From Aurantibacter_A sp965215845 (GTDB taxonomy: Bacteria > Bacteroidota > Bacteroidia > Flavobacteriales > Flavobacteriaceae), in assembly GCA_965215845.1 (NCBI GenBank), contig CBDCEL010000003.1:1-64000 (forward strand): a DNA stretch of 64,000 nucleotides, in the 5' to 3' direction. A program made the translations under genes and the position numbers. The notes beneath the pieces are model-generated. The model worked only from the letters and a program-made list of their open reading frames with translations, was not told where the DNA came from and searched no databases. Below, piece by piece: positions 17,249 to 26,094 of the stretch. The first letter of the stretch is position 1. Every line of letters starts with the position of its first letter.

Positions 17249-19018
17249 ATGAAATTACACCTTAAACAACTTTTTTTTATTATAATTTTCTCCACATTGC
17301 TCTGCACTGCCTATGGGCAGAACTCACTTAGAACAATTTCTGGTAGGATTACGGATGGAAAGATTCCCTTGAATGGAGTTTCAATACTGAATGAGCAACA
17401 ATCAACTTTGACACAGACCAATGACAAAGGTAGGTACGAGGTCGTTGCAGATGAGGGCGATGTTCTCGTATTCGGTTATTTGGGGCGAGATACGGTTCGG
17501 ATAAAAACGGAAGACGTAACCCGGTTCTTGAACATTGAAATGAGACCCAAGGCTTATGAGTTAAGTGGAGTGACCGTTTCCGATTTGAGGGACCAAAAAG
17601 CGCGTGAAGCCCCTGTCAAGTATGTGAAAAACAAGGGCATCGTCAGAACGGCCTATGGGGTATTGGAGCAAGCGTCTATCAATTTCGCAAGTACCGTAAT
17701 CGATGGGGATGTATTGGATATCGGTGCCGTGAATTTCGGTCAGGCTCTTCGAGGTAGGCTTCATGGCGTTATTAGGGGAGGGGTTTTTGGTTCGAATATC
17801 GGGGAGATATACCTCAGGGGCGGTAATGGCATGCACTCGCGTCATCCGGCGGGCTACGATGTTGATGGTATGGTTATGAGAGACATGCCCAATTTTCTTG
17901 ATATCCAGAATATTGATAGAATAATGGTTTTGCCCAGTTTGGGTGCGGTGACCAAATATGGGGAAATTGGAAAAGGCGGAATGATAATCATAAATACCAA
18001 ACGTCAAAAGTACGCCTCCTTAGGAGAGGAATCCGGAGAGATCTATGATTATGCCAAAAGAAGAGACAATATTTATTCTAATGATGCCTTATCTCCTGAG
18101 GAAATAGAGGAGAATCAGGCATTTTATCTTAGGGAGCTTTTAAGTGCGGAAAGTACCGAACATGCAAAAACGATTTATCGAAAGCATGAGTCGATTTACA
18201 AAAGTTCTTATTCTTTCGTGCTGGATTCCTATGCGCATTTTTTTGTTGATTTGAACGATCAATCGTTTGCGGAAATGATTTTGAATGACAATTGGGGCGT
18301 TTTTGAGTCTAACCCCGTTGCACTTAAGGCCTTGGCATATCTGTATCAGGCAAATAAAAAATACAAAAAAGCGAACGATGTCTATAAGAAAATATTTTTG
18401 CTGAGGCCGAATTACACCCAATCGTATTTTGATTTGGCCAAGAGCTATGAAGATTTGGGCAATTTTTCAAAGTCCGCCCTTTTGTTGCTTAGATACGATT
18501 ATCTAACGAAAGAAGGGTTTTTTCCAAAATCGACAGGGAAGCTGAATCTGACACTTGCAAGGGAATTGAACAATCTGGTCACTCTCCATGGCAAGAGGGT
18601 TTTGCCGTCGAAGAGTGATAAGAAATTGACGTTTAAAGAAAATATTAGGGGCAAAAGACTGGTATTTGAATGGAACGACAGCGAAGCCGAGTTTGAACTA
18701 CAATTTGTAAGTCCGCCGAGTAACTTTCACAAATGGAGCCATACCATTAATGAAAATGCCGCAGTTATTGCCGATGAAAAAAATCTTGGGTACTCCATGT
18801 CGGAATACTTTATCGACCATTCGTTGGGAGGGGATTGGAAGGTCAACATCAAATATTTGGGAAACAAACAGCTCACCCCATCCTATTTGAAGGTGACCAT
18901 CTATCATGATTATGGACTTGCCACCCAAAGGAAGGAAGTCAAAACTTTTCGCCTAGGGGTTAAAAATGTAAACCAGAAGCTTTTTGCCCTGAATACACCC
19001 AAAGAAGTCTTATTTTAA
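17249..19018 (+). CDS. Barrel-less plug protein: regulatory domain, plug, TPR, YfaP-like C-terminus (paralogue A)
   Basis: 589 residues. Signal peptide about 1-23 (ending AYGQ). A carboxypeptidase-regulatory-like domain spans about 28-105. A SusC-type plug follows at about 145-250, with LRGRLHGVI, the DVDGMVM strand, DIQNIDRIMVLP and GGMIIINTK. In a SusC protein a 22-strand barrel would follow. Instead there is a TPR-like helical part (about 340-440) and a beta-rich end (about 470-585, FEWNDSEAEFELQFV, GGDWKVNIKYLG, PSYLKVTIYHDYG) that resembles YfaP/DUF2135 domains. It is predicted to be periplasmic or surface-exposed. Function is unknown. Confidence 0.82.
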   Translation: MKLHLKQLFFIIIFSTLLCTAYGQNSLRTISGRITDGKIPLNGVSILNEQQSTLTQTNDKGRYEVVADEGDVLVFGYLGRDTVRIKTEDVTRFLNIEMRPKAYELSGVTVSDLRDQKAREAPVKYVKNKGIVRTAYGVLEQASINFASTVIDGDVLDIGAVNFGQALRGRLHGVIRGGVFGSNIGEIYLRGGNGMHSRHPAGYDVDGMVMRDMPNFLDIQNIDRIMVLPSLGAVTKYGEIGKGGMIIINTKRQKYASLGEESGEIYDYAKRRDNIYSNDALSPEEIEENQAFYLRELLSAESTEHAKTIYRKHESIYKSSYSFVLDSYAHFFVDLNDQSFAEMILNDNWGVFESNPVALKALAYLYQANKKYKKANDVYKKIFLLRPNYTQSYFDLAKSYEDLGNFSKSALLLLRYDYLTKEGFFPKSTGKLNLTLARELNNLVTLHGKRVLPSKSDKKLTFKENIRGKRLVFEWNDSEAEFELQFVSPPSNFHKWSHTINENAAVIADEKNLGYSMSEYFIDHSLGGDWKVNIKYLGNKQLTPSYLKVTIYHDYGLATQRKEVKTFRLGVKNVNQKLFALNTPKEVLF

Positions 19019-19142
19019 TTGCTGGATGGAAAGGGTATATTCGAATTATAAGCGATGGCAACCATGTCTATATGCGTGTTACTATGTATCAAGATAGTGG
19101 TAGGCGTGCTGTATTGTCTTTGGGAAATTTAGGATTCACGGG

Positions 19143-20885
19143 ATGAAGAACTATTTACTGTTACTATTTATTATTATGACTTTGAGCCCTTTGGAGGCCC
19201 AAGAGGTGATACGTCAAATACGGGGTAAAGTTACGGCGGATGGTAAGCCCCTTAAAAATGTAAACATCAGGGTCAAGAACATAGCAAAAGGGGTATTGAC
19301 CGATGCCAAGGGAACTTATGAAATCGAAGCTTCGGTAGGCAGTATTTTGGTTTTCAGTTATGTCGGGTTACAAGCGGTAGAGGTGACCATTGATGAGGAA
19401 AACAATATTTACAATATAAAAATGTCTCCCGATGTACAAGAGCTTGATGAAGTTGTAGTCAAAAGAAAGAGACCCTTTACCCAAAAAGAGCTGTTGGCCG
19501 AATACCCCTTTAATAAAAGCCTGATCAAAACCTCTTGGGGAATTATGGACAAGGATCGCTCCTCATCTTCCATGCGTATCGTCGACGGTAGCGAAATACT
19601 CCCAACGGGTTATGATTTTTTGACCTCTTTACGGGCACATTTTCCGAATATGATCATCCATAGGGATACCACTCCACCACAGGTTTACCTACAACAGTGG
19701 GGTAGGAGTGATAACAATAACCCACCATCTCCAGCTATTTTCGATGTCGATGGCTTTGTTTTTGAGCAGGCCCCGACTTGGATTGTTCCCGCGGAAATAG
19801 ATAGAATAGCGGTCATGAAAAGAAATGGCGCCTTTATAAGATATGGACCTGCCGGTGCTGGAGGGGTAATCATCATCAATACCAAAGAAAAAACCCGCGT
19901 TGACGAATTGGGTGTCGAACGCGTTTATGATAATGCCGATTTGATGGATAGCCTGGTCGGCCAAGTCATCGAAAAGAGGAGGTTTAAATCGATAACACCA
20001 ACCTATATTGGCGAGTACAAGGCCCTGAAATCAGAAAGAAAGGCCCTTGACCTTTTTGCGGAACAGCAAAAACGGTTTGAAGGCAAATATTACTATTTGC
20101 TTGACATGTCGAATTACTTTAAAAACAAATGGGGCAATGAAGGGAAGGCACAGGAGATACTTGAAGATGTAAAAACAAGATTTTCTGATGATGCCGTAGC
20201 CTTACGGGCTCTGGCCTATCGCTATGAAGAAATAGGGCAGAACGAAAAGGCCCTGGAAGTATATCTACAAATCTTGAAGACAAAATCAAGGGAAGCCCAG
20301 TCATATCGTGATGTTGCCAATGCATATAACGAGGTGAATCGTTTTCAAAAGGCATTGAGTTATTATGCCCGTTTCGAGACGGCGGTCAAAACCTTGGACA
20401 CCTTGGCCTATGACAAATTTGGGGTCGACTTTTTGATGACCATCGAATCCGATAATATTCTTCGGCTGCAAGAAAATGAGCTCGCCGTAGAGTCCAATTT
20501 GCGGAATAATGAAACCCTTGTCGACCAAAATGTGAGATTGCTTTTCGAATGGAACCGGCCCAACGCTGACCTAACGCTTCGAGTTGTGAGCCCCGATGAT
20601 TATTACGATGAATGGGAAGCGCCCTCGGCCGATAGTATCGAAAGGACAAAAGGCTACCTTAGCAAACAGTTCTTTTTAGATCAAGACTTCAAAGGGGAGT
20701 GGCAAATCCATTGTGAATACTTTGGCGATCAATCGGAAGCTCCTACCTATTTGAAAGTGACCGCTTTCTTCGATTACGGCTTACCTACCCAATCAAAGCA
20801 ATCGAAGGTTTTTAAGCTTTACGAGGAAGATGTACGCCTGAAATTACTTTCTGTTTTCACCCAGGAAAAATTTATTGCGCCCTAG
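19143..20885 (+). CDS. Barrel-less plug-TPR-YfaP protein (paralogue B1)
   Basis: 580 residues with the same order of parts as the preceding gene: signal peptide about 1-19, regulatory-like domain about 23-100 (GKPLKNVNIRVKN), plug about 130-245 (VDGSEILPTGYDF, IFDVDGFVFEQAP, GAGGVIIINTKEK), TPR about 320-420 (ALRALAYRYEEIGQNEKALEVY) and YfaP-like C-terminus about 460-575. It is very close to the gene at 21429-23159, especially over the last 365 bases, but differs sharply just before IFDVDG. No barrel and no lipobox are present. A fragment of a carboxylase gene tail follows its stop. Confidence 0.82.
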   Translation: MKNYLLLLFIIMTLSPLEAQEVIRQIRGKVTADGKPLKNVNIRVKNIAKGVLTDAKGTYEIEASVGSILVFSYVGLQAVEVTIDEENNIYNIKMSPDVQELDEVVVKRKRPFTQKELLAEYPFNKSLIKTSWGIMDKDRSSSSMRIVDGSEILPTGYDFLTSLRAHFPNMIIHRDTTPPQVYLQQWGRSDNNNPPSPAIFDVDGFVFEQAPTWIVPAEIDRIAVMKRNGAFIRYGPAGAGGVIIINTKEKTRVDELGVERVYDNADLMDSLVGQVIEKRRFKSITPTYIGEYKALKSERKALDLFAEQQKRFEGKYYYLLDMSNYFKNKWGNEGKAQEILEDVKTRFSDDAVALRALAYRYEEIGQNEKALEVYLQILKTKSREAQSYRDVANAYNEVNRFQKALSYYARFETAVKTLDTLAYDKFGVDFLMTIESDNILRLQENELAVESNLRNNETLVDQNVRLLFEWNRPNADLTLRVVSPDDYYDEWEAPSADSIERTKGYLSKQFFLDQDFKGEWQIHCEYFGDQSEAPTYLKVTAFFDYGLPTQSKQSKVFKLYEEDVRLKLLSVFTQEKFIAP

Positions 20886-20966
20886 AGCAGTAAAACGCCC
20901 AAATTGAATTGTTTTTCGATTGGGGCATGCTTTGCCGCCTTGATTCCATTTCAAATTCCCTACGCG
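20882..20966 (-). pseudogene. Fossil of the acyl-CoA carboxylase 3' end
   Basis: Read on the minus strand, the last 18 codons give KHAPIEKQFNLGV before a TAG. This is the same as the end of the intact carboxylase at 23156-24781. Further upstream the match continues with an in-frame TGA and a one-base shift, and fades near 20966. The fragment overlaps the stop of paralogue B1 by CTAG exactly as the intact carboxylase overlaps the stop of paralogue B2. It is a relic of tandem duplication. Confidence 0.85.
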
Positions 20967-21286
20967 TATTATTAAGACGAACTATGGTGACTCTAAGCTG
21001 TAGTTTCAATATTTGGAATTGGTATGTTTATTGTGGCTTTTTTAATTACAAGTTAAAGGAGCATTGATGGTAATTATATTGAAGTCAATATTATATAATC
21101 TCGTTTTTTCTTGTCCCATTTTTGGTTGAACATTCAGGTGATTCAAAAAATTTCGAGAATAGTTTCATATGTTTCTTTGCTCATAAAAAATGTCTTGGTA
21201 ATTAGTCAGTTACAGCCCGAATATGCCTGAACTTCATATTACGGATAGTATTCTATAAATACTGAAATACGAAATGAGTGTATATT
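20967..21286. other. Non-coding interval inside the plug-gene array
   Basis: About 320 AT-rich bases lying between the two fossils. No open frame of useful length, no RNA gene and no clear promoter were found. It is probably decayed paralogue or duplication-junction sequence, but I cannot align it to the neighbours by eye. Confidence 0.4.
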
Positions 21287-21394
21287 TACAATACAATCAG
21301 AATTCGAATTGAAGACGTTATGCGCGTCTAAAATAGTACGATGCAGCCTAAGACTTATGAATTAGAAGGAGTGACGGTTGCTAAAATTAAATAG
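21287..21394 (+). pseudogene. Fossil fragment of a paralogue-A-like plug gene
   Basis: In one frame the segment reads NTIRIRIEDVMRV, a TAA, then NSTMQPKTYELEGVTVAKIK and a TAG. It aligns residue for residue with DTVRIKTEDVTRFLNIEMRP and KAYELSGVTV of the intact gene at 17249 (its regulatory-domain end). The codons differ at many third positions, so this is an old, diverged copy and not a recent duplication. Confidence 0.75.
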
Positions 21395-21428
21395 AAGATA
21401 TGAATCAAGTAAATTAAGGATTAGTCCG

Positions 21429-23159
21429 ATGAAGAGTTCTTTGTTTTTGATATTTCTTATGGCCTCCATCATTTCTTTGGATGCCCAGGAAGCCATACGA
21501 CGAATCAGAGGCAAAGTTACTACTGAAGGTAAGCCCCTTAAAAATGTAAACATCCGGGTCAAGAATATTTCAAAAGGGGTATTGACCAATGCCAAGGGAA
21601 CTTATGAAATCGAAGCTTCAGTAGGCAGCGTATTGGTTTTCAGTTATGTGGGGTTACAAGCGGTGGAGGTAACCATTGACGCAGAAAACAATGTTTACAA
21701 TTTAAAAATGTCCCCCGAGGTGCAAGAGCTTGATGAAGTTGTGGTCAAAAGAAAAAGACCCTTCACCCAAAAAGAGCTATTGGCCGAATATCCCACGAAT
21801 AAAAACTTGATAAAGACGTCTTGGGGTATTCTCGATAAGGACAGGGCTTCGCATTCCATGCGAATCATTGATGGGAGCGAAATACTCCCTACGGGCCATG
21901 ATTTTTTGACGTCCTTACGCTCGCATTTTCCTAATATGAGAGTCTTTAGGGATACTTTTCCCATCTCTGTATATTTCCCAAATGCGGGTATTCTTAATCC
22001 TCCCCCGGCAATTTTCGATGTCGACGGCTTTATTTATGAACAGGCCCCGACATGGATTGTACCCGCGGAAATAGATAGAATAGCGGTCATGAAAAGAAAT
22101 GGCGCTATTATAAGGTATGGTAATGCGGGGGTTGGAGGTGTAATCATTATCAATACCAAAGAAAAAACACGCGTTGACGAATTGGGCGTCGAACGTGTTT
22201 ACGACAATGCCGATTTGATGGATAGCCTGGTCGGCCAAGTCATCGAAAAGAGGAGATTCAAGGTCATTACACCAAATTATATTGATGAGTACAAGGCCTT
22301 GCAGTCCGAAAAAAAGGCCCTTGATCTTTTTTCGGAACAGCAAAAACGGTTTGAAGGCAAATATTACTATTTCCTCGACATGTCCGAGTACTTTAGAAAC
22401 AAATGGGGCAATGAAAGGAAGGCACAGGAGGTTCTGGAGGATTTAAAAACTAGATTTTCTGATGATGCCGTAGCCTTACGGGCTCTGGCCTATCGCTATG
22501 AAGAAATAGGGCAGAACGAAAAGGCCCTGGAGATCTATTTGAAAATCTTAAGAATTAAATCAAGGGAGGCACAGTCATATCGCAATGTGGCCAATGCCTA
22601 TAACGAGGTAAATCGTTTTCAAAGAGCTTTGAGTTATTATGCCCGTTTCGAGACTGCGGTCAAAACTTTGGATACTTTGGCATACGATAAATATGGTGCG
22701 GACTTTTTGATGACCACAGAATCAGACAATATTCTTCGACTTCATGAGAGCCAGTTTGAGATTGACACTGTCTTACGGCCTGAGGATAATCTTGTCGATC
22801 AAAATGTGAGATTGCTTTTCGAATGGAACCGGCCCAACGCTGACCTAAAGCTTCGAGTTGTGAGCCCCGATGATTATTACGATGAATGGGAAGCGCCCTC
22901 GGCCGATAGTATCGAAAGGACAAAAGGCTACCTTAGCAAACAGTTCTTTTTGGATCAAGACTTCAAAGGGGAGTGGCAAATCCACTGCGAATACTTTGGC
23001 GATCAATCCGAAGCTCCTACCTATTTAAAAGTGACCGCTTTCTTCGATTATGGCTTACCTACGCAATCAAAGCAATCGAAGGTTTTTAAGCTTTACGAGG
23101 AAGATGTACGCCTGAAATTACTTTCTGTTTTCACCCAGGAAAAATTTATTGCGCCCTAG
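21429..23159 (+). CDS. Barrel-less plug-TPR-YfaP protein (paralogue B2)
   Basis: 576 residues from ATG 21429. An upstream TTG at 21378 is rejected because it falls in the fossil and precedes the signal peptide MKSSLFLIFLMASIISLDAQ. Domain order equals paralogue B1: regulatory domain, plug (LPTGHDFLTSLRSHFPN, IFDVDGFIYEQAP, GVGGVIIINTKEK), TPR, YfaP-like C-terminus. Differences from B1 cluster before IFDVDG (about residues 175-195) and at about 450-470. The last four bases (CTAG) overlap the stop of the convergent carboxylase gene. Function unknown. Confidence 0.82.
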   Translation: MKSSLFLIFLMASIISLDAQEAIRRIRGKVTTEGKPLKNVNIRVKNISKGVLTNAKGTYEIEASVGSVLVFSYVGLQAVEVTIDAENNVYNLKMSPEVQELDEVVVKRKRPFTQKELLAEYPTNKNLIKTSWGILDKDRASHSMRIIDGSEILPTGHDFLTSLRSHFPNMRVFRDTFPISVYFPNAGILNPPPAIFDVDGFIYEQAPTWIVPAEIDRIAVMKRNGAIIRYGNAGVGGVIIINTKEKTRVDELGVERVYDNADLMDSLVGQVIEKRRFKVITPNYIDEYKALQSEKKALDLFSEQQKRFEGKYYYFLDMSEYFRNKWGNERKAQEVLEDLKTRFSDDAVALRALAYRYEEIGQNEKALEIYLKILRIKSREAQSYRNVANAYNEVNRFQRALSYYARFETAVKTLDTLAYDKYGADFLMTTESDNILRLHESQFEIDTVLRPEDNLVDQNVRLLFEWNRPNADLKLRVVSPDDYYDEWEAPSADSIERTKGYLSKQFFLDQDFKGEWQIHCEYFGDQSEAPTYLKVTAFFDYGLPTQSKQSKVFKLYEEDVRLKLLSVFTQEKFIAP

Positions 23160-24781
23160 ACCTGCAAAACGCCCAAATTGAATTGTTTTTCGATTGGGGC
23201 ATGGTTCGCGGCCTCAATACCCATTGAAATCCATGTGCGGGTGTCCAATGGATCGATAATGGCATCCGTCCAAATTCGGGCCGCGGCGTAATAGGGAGAA
23301 ATTTGATTATCGTATCGCGATTTGATTTTTTCAAAAAGTTCCTTTTCTTTCTCGGGAGTTATTTTTTCGCCTTTCTTTTTTAACGAAGCTGTTTCAATTT
23401 GCAGCAATACCTTGGCCGCTGAATTTCCGCTCATTACCGCTAGTTCGGCACTAGGCCATGCGACGATCAATCGGGGGTCGTAGGCCTTACCGCACATGGC
23501 ATAATTTCCGGCGCCATAGCTGTTTCCGATAACAATGGTAAACTTTGGCACCACCGAATTGCTTACCGCATTGACCATTTTCGCTCCATCCTTGATAATG
23601 CCCCCGTGCTCACTTTTGCTGCCTACCATAAATCCGGTGACATCCTGTAGAAAAACAAGCGGGATTTTCTTTTGATTGCAATTCGCAATGAAGCGTGTGG
23701 CCTTATCGGCCGAATCTGAATAGATGACCCCGCCAAATTGCATTTCACCCTTCTTTGTCTTAACGACTTTTCGCTGGTTGGCCACAATACCGACAGCCCA
23801 GCCATCAATGCGGGCATATCCCGTAAGAATGGTTTTACCATACCCCTCTTTGTATTGTTTGAAATCGGAATCATCGACCAGTCTTTTTATAATTTCCAAC
23901 ATGTCGTACTGTTCACTCCGCGAGCTCGGTAGTAACCCGAATAAGTCCTCAGGATTATCCGCCGGTTTTTTTGGCTTTGAACGGTCGAATCCGGCCTTTT
24001 CAAATTCACCGATTTTATCGACAATAGATTTTATGGTATCCAATGCATCTTGGTCATCTTTGGCCTTGTAATCCGTTACCCCGCTAATCTCGCAATGAGT
24101 GGTCGCGCCACCGAGGGTTTCGTTATCGATATTTTCTCCTATGGCGGCCTTGACCAAATAGCTTCCTGCAAGGAAGATACTTCCGGTTTTGTCAACGATC
24201 AAGGCTTCGTCGCTCATAATGGGCAAATAGGCCCCGCCAGCAACACAGCTGCCCATCACGGCGGCAATTTGGGTGATACCCATACTGCTCATGATTGCGT
24301 TGTTTCTAAATATGCGGCCGAAATGTTCCTTGTCGGGAAAAATTTCGTCCTGCATAGGCAGATACACTCCCGCACTATCGACCAAATAGATAATGGGTAA
24401 ACGGTTTTCTATGGCAATTTCTTGGGCCCTTAGGTTTTTTTTGGCCGTTATGGGGAACCAGGCCCCTGCTTTTACGGTTGCGTCGTTGGCGACCACCACA
24501 CATTGTTTGCCCTGTATATGGCCAATTTTGACAACGACCCCTCCTGAAGGACAACCACCATGTTCTTCATACATGCCTTCACCGGCAAATGCCCCAATTT
24601 CAATACCCTTATTAGCGCCCAATAGATAATCAATTCGCTCCCGCGCCGTCATTTTGCCTTTGGCCCGGTGCTTTTCCAAGCGAGATTTGCCTCCACCGAG
24701 CTTGACTTCGGCCAGGCGTTTTTTGAGGGTCGACAGTAAGAGTTTGTTATGGTCTTCGTTTTTATTGAAGTCGATATCCAT
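23156..24781 (-). CDS. Acyl-CoA carboxylase, carboxyltransferase (beta) subunit
   Basis: 541 residues from ATG 24781; the longer frame back to 24916 has no family similarity. Two crotonase-like carboxyltransferase halves are visible. The N-terminal half (about 30-270) has GGKSRLEKHRAKGKMTARERI and GGCPSGG. The C-terminal half (about 290-520) has DVTGFMVG, GNSYGAGNYAM and AVMSGNSAA. The pattern is nearer to methylcrotonyl-CoA carboxylase than to propionyl-CoA carboxylase beta subunits, so leucine breakdown is the best guess. The biotin-carrying alpha subunit is not in the window. A duplicated scrap of its 3' end lies at 20882-20966. Confidence 0.88.
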   Translation of the reverse strand: MDIDFNKNEDHNKLLLSTLKKRLAEVKLGGGKSRLEKHRAKGKMTARERIDYLLGANKGIEIGAFAGEGMYEEHGGCPSGGVVVKIGHIQGKQCVVVANDATVKAGAWFPITAKKNLRAQEIAIENRLPIIYLVDSAGVYLPMQDEIFPDKEHFGRIFRNNAIMSSMGITQIAAVMGSCVAGGAYLPIMSDEALIVDKTGSIFLAGSYLVKAAIGENIDNETLGGATTHCEISGVTDYKAKDDQDALDTIKSIVDKIGEFEKAGFDRSKPKKPADNPEDLFGLLPSSRSEQYDMLEIIKRLVDDSDFKQYKEGYGKTILTGYARIDGWAVGIVANQRKVVKTKKGEMQFGGVIYSDSADKATRFIANCNQKKIPLVFLQDVTGFMVGSKSEHGGIIKDGAKMVNAVSNSVVPKFTIVIGNSYGAGNYAMCGKAYDPRLIVAWPSAELAVMSGNSAAKVLLQIETASLKKKGEKITPEKEKELFEKIKSRYDNQISPYYAAARIWTDAIIDPLDTRTWISMGIEAANHAPIEKQFNLGVLQV

Positions 24782-24853
24782 GTGTTGTGAATTAAATCGA
24801 CGATAAAGATAAGGAGTTAAAATGATTACTTTTAGCGTCAAAGACCATGGTAT

Positions 24854-25837
24854 ATGAAAGACAAAATTCGATGGGGAGTGGCCGGCCCGGGAAAGATAGC
24901 CCATAAATTCGCCCAAGACTTACAACTGGTCGATGATGGCAGTCTCACGGCGGTAGGCTCTAGAAGTATACAAAGGGCGGATGCATTCGCGGAACAATAC
25001 AACGCTGCCCACGTTTATGGCAGTTATAAAGAACTTTTTGAAAGTGACCAAATTGACGTGGTCTATATTGCGACCCCGCATACGCATCACACCGAGCTGG
25101 CCATGTCGGCAATTGAAAACGGAATACATGTACTTTGCGAGAAGCCCGCGGGGGTAAATACTTCAGAAGTCAAAAAAGTGGTCAACGCTGCCAAAGTCAA
25201 AGGGGTATTCTTTATGGAAGCGCTGTGGAGTAGGTTCATCCCATCGATTAGAAGGGTTAAGGAGCTTGTGGAACGAAACGAAATCGGTAAACTGAGCTAT
25301 ATCAATGCGGATTTTGCCTTTTACGCTTTGGATAGACCGGAAAGAGGTAGGATATTGAACCCGAATTTGGCCGGAGGTTCCCTGCTCGATATTGGTATAT
25401 ACCCTGTTTTTTTGGCCTATTTGTTTCTAGGTGTCCCCCAGGAAATATTTGCAGTTTCCAAATTCCATAAGACCGGGGTAGAAATACAGACCTCCATGAT
25501 TTTCGATTATCCGGATGCGCAAGCCGTTCTTTATAGTGGCAACACCTCAAATTCGGAAATGAAGGCCGAGATATCCGGAAGCAAGGGTTCACTATATTTA
25601 GACCCGCGATGGCACGAGGCGCAAGGCTATTCCTTGGTAAAAGACGGTGAGGCACATCATTATGAACTTCCATCTACAGGGTTCGGTTATGCCCATGAGA
25701 TTATGGAGGTAAATCGATGCGTGAAGGCCGGTAAAATCGAAAGCGACCTATGGTCGCACCAAAACAGTTTGGACCTTATCGGATTATTGGATGCCGTTCG
25801 TAAAAAGGCGGGAATAACATTTCCTTTTGAAGACTGA
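24854..25837 (+). CDS. Gfo/Idh/MocA-family oxidoreductase
   Basis: 327 residues. The N-terminal Rossmann fold has GVAGPGKIAHKF (about 6-17) and the family EKPAGV motif near residue 98. The C-terminal alpha/beta domain carries SLLDIGIYPV, typical of the dihydrodiol dehydrogenase/glucose-fructose oxidoreductase branch. It is predicted to be a cytoplasmic NAD(P)-dependent sugar or diol oxidoreductase. The substrate is not evident. It is divergent from the carboxylase gene, with 72 bases between starts. Confidence 0.88.
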   Translation: MKDKIRWGVAGPGKIAHKFAQDLQLVDDGSLTAVGSRSIQRADAFAEQYNAAHVYGSYKELFESDQIDVVYIATPHTHHTELAMSAIENGIHVLCEKPAGVNTSEVKKVVNAAKVKGVFFMEALWSRFIPSIRRVKELVERNEIGKLSYINADFAFYALDRPERGRILNPNLAGGSLLDIGIYPVFLAYLFLGVPQEIFAVSKFHKTGVEIQTSMIFDYPDAQAVLYSGNTSNSEMKAEISGSKGSLYLDPRWHEAQGYSLVKDGEAHHYELPSTGFGYAHEIMEVNRCVKAGKIESDLWSHQNSLDLIGLLDAVRKKAGITFPFED

Positions 25838-25911
25838 TATTTGATAGGATGGGTTAAAGAATGTCCCCAATTTTTGCGATATTTGAAATTCACGCTAAAC
25901 TGAACCATACT

Positions 25912-26094
25912 ATGGGAATGAACAAGAATACCGTACTGGCCTGGGCTACCTTTATAATGATCATAGTAGGCCTGGCATTGATTGCCCTGGGCGCATTTCG
26001 ATATGACGAGGTTGCCGGTTGGGGCTTCGCATCTGTTGGTATCGGTTTCTTTGCCATTGCTTGGGTGTTCAATGCCCTAAAGGGACGGGTTTAG
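25912..26094 (+). CDS. Small two-span membrane protein (CAL67264-like)
   Basis: 60 residues from ATG 25912 (ATG 25918 also possible). Two hydrophobic helices (about 8-26 and 34-54) flank a short FRYDEVAGWG loop, with a basic end KGRV. It resembles a conserved flavobacterial family listed as CAL67264-type membrane proteins, as I recall it. Function is unknown. A longer frame from 25861 exists but adds a segment without family character. Confidence 0.6.
   Translation: MGMNKNTVLAWATFIMIIVGLALIALGAFRYDEVAGWGFASVGIGFFAIAWVFNALKGRV

Noticed and set aside
23156..23159. Possible broken gene at the B2/carboxylase junction
   Set aside because: The CTAG overlap provides a proper stop for both convergent genes, and both products are complete.
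17249..23159. The plug-TPR genes as truncated SusC pseudogenes
   Set aside because: All three have intact frames of similar length with the same TPR and C-terminal domains, so the architecture is maintained by selection and not a remnant.
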